NCBI GenBank assembly: GCA_044238965.1
Contig: JBIICJ010000159.1
Location: forward strand, 1-11,122
DNA from: Micavibrio_B sp044238965
GTDB lineage: Bacteria; Pseudomonadota; Alphaproteobacteria; Micavibrionales; Micavibrionaceae
Length of the DNA stretch: 11,122 nt
Direction: 5' to 3'
The number at the start of each line of letters is the position of its first letter. Positions within the stretch are counted from its first letter, which is position 1. Positions 10,335-11,122 of this stretch are shown in pieces. The translations under genes were made by a program, and so were the position numbers. The notes below the pieces were generated by a model. That model saw nothing but the letters and a program-made list of their open reading frames with translations. It had not been told where the DNA came from and ran no database searches.

Positions 10335-11122
10335 TAAAACAGACAAGCAAAACGAAGCAATCAAAAAGCTTTCTGGCAAAGCTAGACACATAATGCTTTA
10401 TGGTGGATCTAGGTCTGGAAAAACATTCATATCAGTTTACGCAATTATTGTTAGAGCTTGCAAAATAAAATCTAGACACGTCATTTTAAGGTTAAACTTT
10501 AACCACATTAAGACTTCAATTTGGCTCGATACTCTTCCAAAGGTTTTAAAGATTGCATTTCCAAACTTACCAGTTGAATGGAATAAATCAGATTATTACG
10601 TCACACTTCCTAATGGTTCTGAAATATGGGTTGCTGGATTGGATGATGAGAAAAGGGTAGAAAAGATTTTAGGTAAGGAGTATTCAACAATTTATTTTAA
10701 TGAATGCTCTCAAATACCGCACAAATCAATTCAAATTGCTCTCACCAGGCTAGCTGAAAAAAATGACTTAAGAAAGAAAGCTTACTATGACGAAAATCCA
10801 CCATCAAAAAAGCATTGGTCATATTGGTTGTTTATTAAAAAACTAGATCCTGTTGATAACGTACCAATAGAATCAGATAAATATGATTCATTAATAATGA
10901 ACCCTAAAGATAATATTGATAACATTGATGAAGATTATATTTCTGAAGTTTTAGATAACTTATCGGAAACACAAAAGAAAAGATTTAGAGATGGCGAGTT
11001 TACATCTGATGATGACGGGGTTGCATACTATTCTTTTGATAGAGAAAAGCATGTTTGCGAGATACTAAAAAAAGCTCTTATTGGGCAAAGACTTGTGGGA
11101 ATGGACTTTAACGTACAGCCAA
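10324..11122 (+). CDS. terL: terminase large subunit, 3' end cut by window
   Basis: A frame from GTG at 10324 stays open to the window end (266 codons). The ATPase has Walker A GGSRSGKT (residues 27-34) and Walker B STIYFNECSQ with catalytic E127; an adenine-side motif and the coupling segment lie between. The nuclease domain begins at the edge with GMDFNVQP, where D261 is the first metal-binding aspartate of the RNase H-like headful or cos nuclease. TerL pumps DNA into the procapsid and cuts it. The start overlaps terS by 11 bases, with AAGAAAGATA before GTG as a modest ribosome site. An ATG start is not available in the right place. The C-terminal half is missing. Confidence 0.92.
   Translation, partial: MSFNKTDKQNEAIKKLSGKARHIMLYGGSRSGKTFISVYAIIVRACKIKSRHVILRLNFNHIKTSIWLDTLPKVLKIAFPNLPVEWNKSDYYVTLPNGSEIWVAGLDDEKRVEKILGKEYSTIYFNECSQIPHKSIQIALTRLAEKNDLRKKAYYDENPPSKKHWSYWLFIKKLDPVDNVPIESDKYDSLIMNPKDNIDNIDEDYISEVLDNLSETQKKRFRDGEFTSDDDGVAYYSFDREKHVCEILKKALIGQRLVGMDFNVQP

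Noticed and set aside
1..11122. CRISPR array or insertion sequence
   Set aside because: No regularly spaced repeats and no transposase or paired terminal repeats were seen; only the zinc ribbon of the exonuclease resembles a transposase part.

Overview
The window is a compact, A/T-rich piece of a tailed double-stranded DNA phage or prophage. Three things show this: a rightward terminase small/large pair at the right end (the large subunit has Walker A, Walker B and the first nuclease aspartate), a phage-type recombination set (ERF annealing protein, SSB, DEDDh exonuclease, RusA resolvase), and dense gene packing with many ATGA-type overlaps. A small predicted lipoprotein with a clear lipobox fits a diderm (Gram-negative) host, but I cannot name the host or a close relative. 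No integrase, repressor, lysis or structural gene lies in the window, so lifestyle cannot be decided.

Layout. From 4287 down to position 1 lies one leftward operon of about fourteen genes. Four small unknown proteins and a 5-Cys lipoprotein come first, then a Cys-rich protein, ERF, SSB, the exonuclease, an unknown protein, two tiny membrane proteins, a metzincin-like metalloprotein and, cut by the window edge, RusA. One extended -10 promoter at about 4317-4343 probably drives it. From about 4340 to 4450 lies an A/T-rich, dyad-symmetric control region with repeated GTACTA motifs and outward-facing TTTACA boxes on both sides. To its right a putative rightward promoter opens onto a G/C-richer, possibly structured stretch (4457-4625), followed by an HNH endonuclease gene.

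Rightward arm, 5157-9375: an unusual DEDDy exonuclease with an N-terminal homing-endonuclease-associated repeat and a C-terminal zinc ribbon, an ImmA/IrrE-like metallopeptidase, small unknown genes, a double HNH plus AP2 homing-type endonuclease that runs into the next gene, a degenerate HNH-like relative, and a compact HNH protein preceded by a nested hairpin. A single leftward gene for a small exported or membrane-anchored acidic protein (9376-9621) interrupts this arm. Then come a hairpin-rich stretch, a 59-residue ORF and terS/terL (9724 to the end).

How they may work together. The leftward operon looks like the early replication/recombination block: ERF anneals strands protected by SSB, the exonuclease trims ends, and RusA resolves junctions. 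The right end is the start of the packaging block; the compact HNH protein just upstream of the terminase genes could assist packaging, as known for HNH proteins next to terminases. Four HNH-type genes in about 11 kb show strong colonisation by homing-type elements.

Starts were reassigned where a Shine-Dalgarno sequence favours an internal ATG (1474, 3245, 3412, 4697, 7631, 8807). Five coding features not obvious from long complete ORFs were added: the partial RusA and TerL, and ORFs of 30, 52 and 59 residues. All functional calls come from reading motifs by eye; no database search was done.
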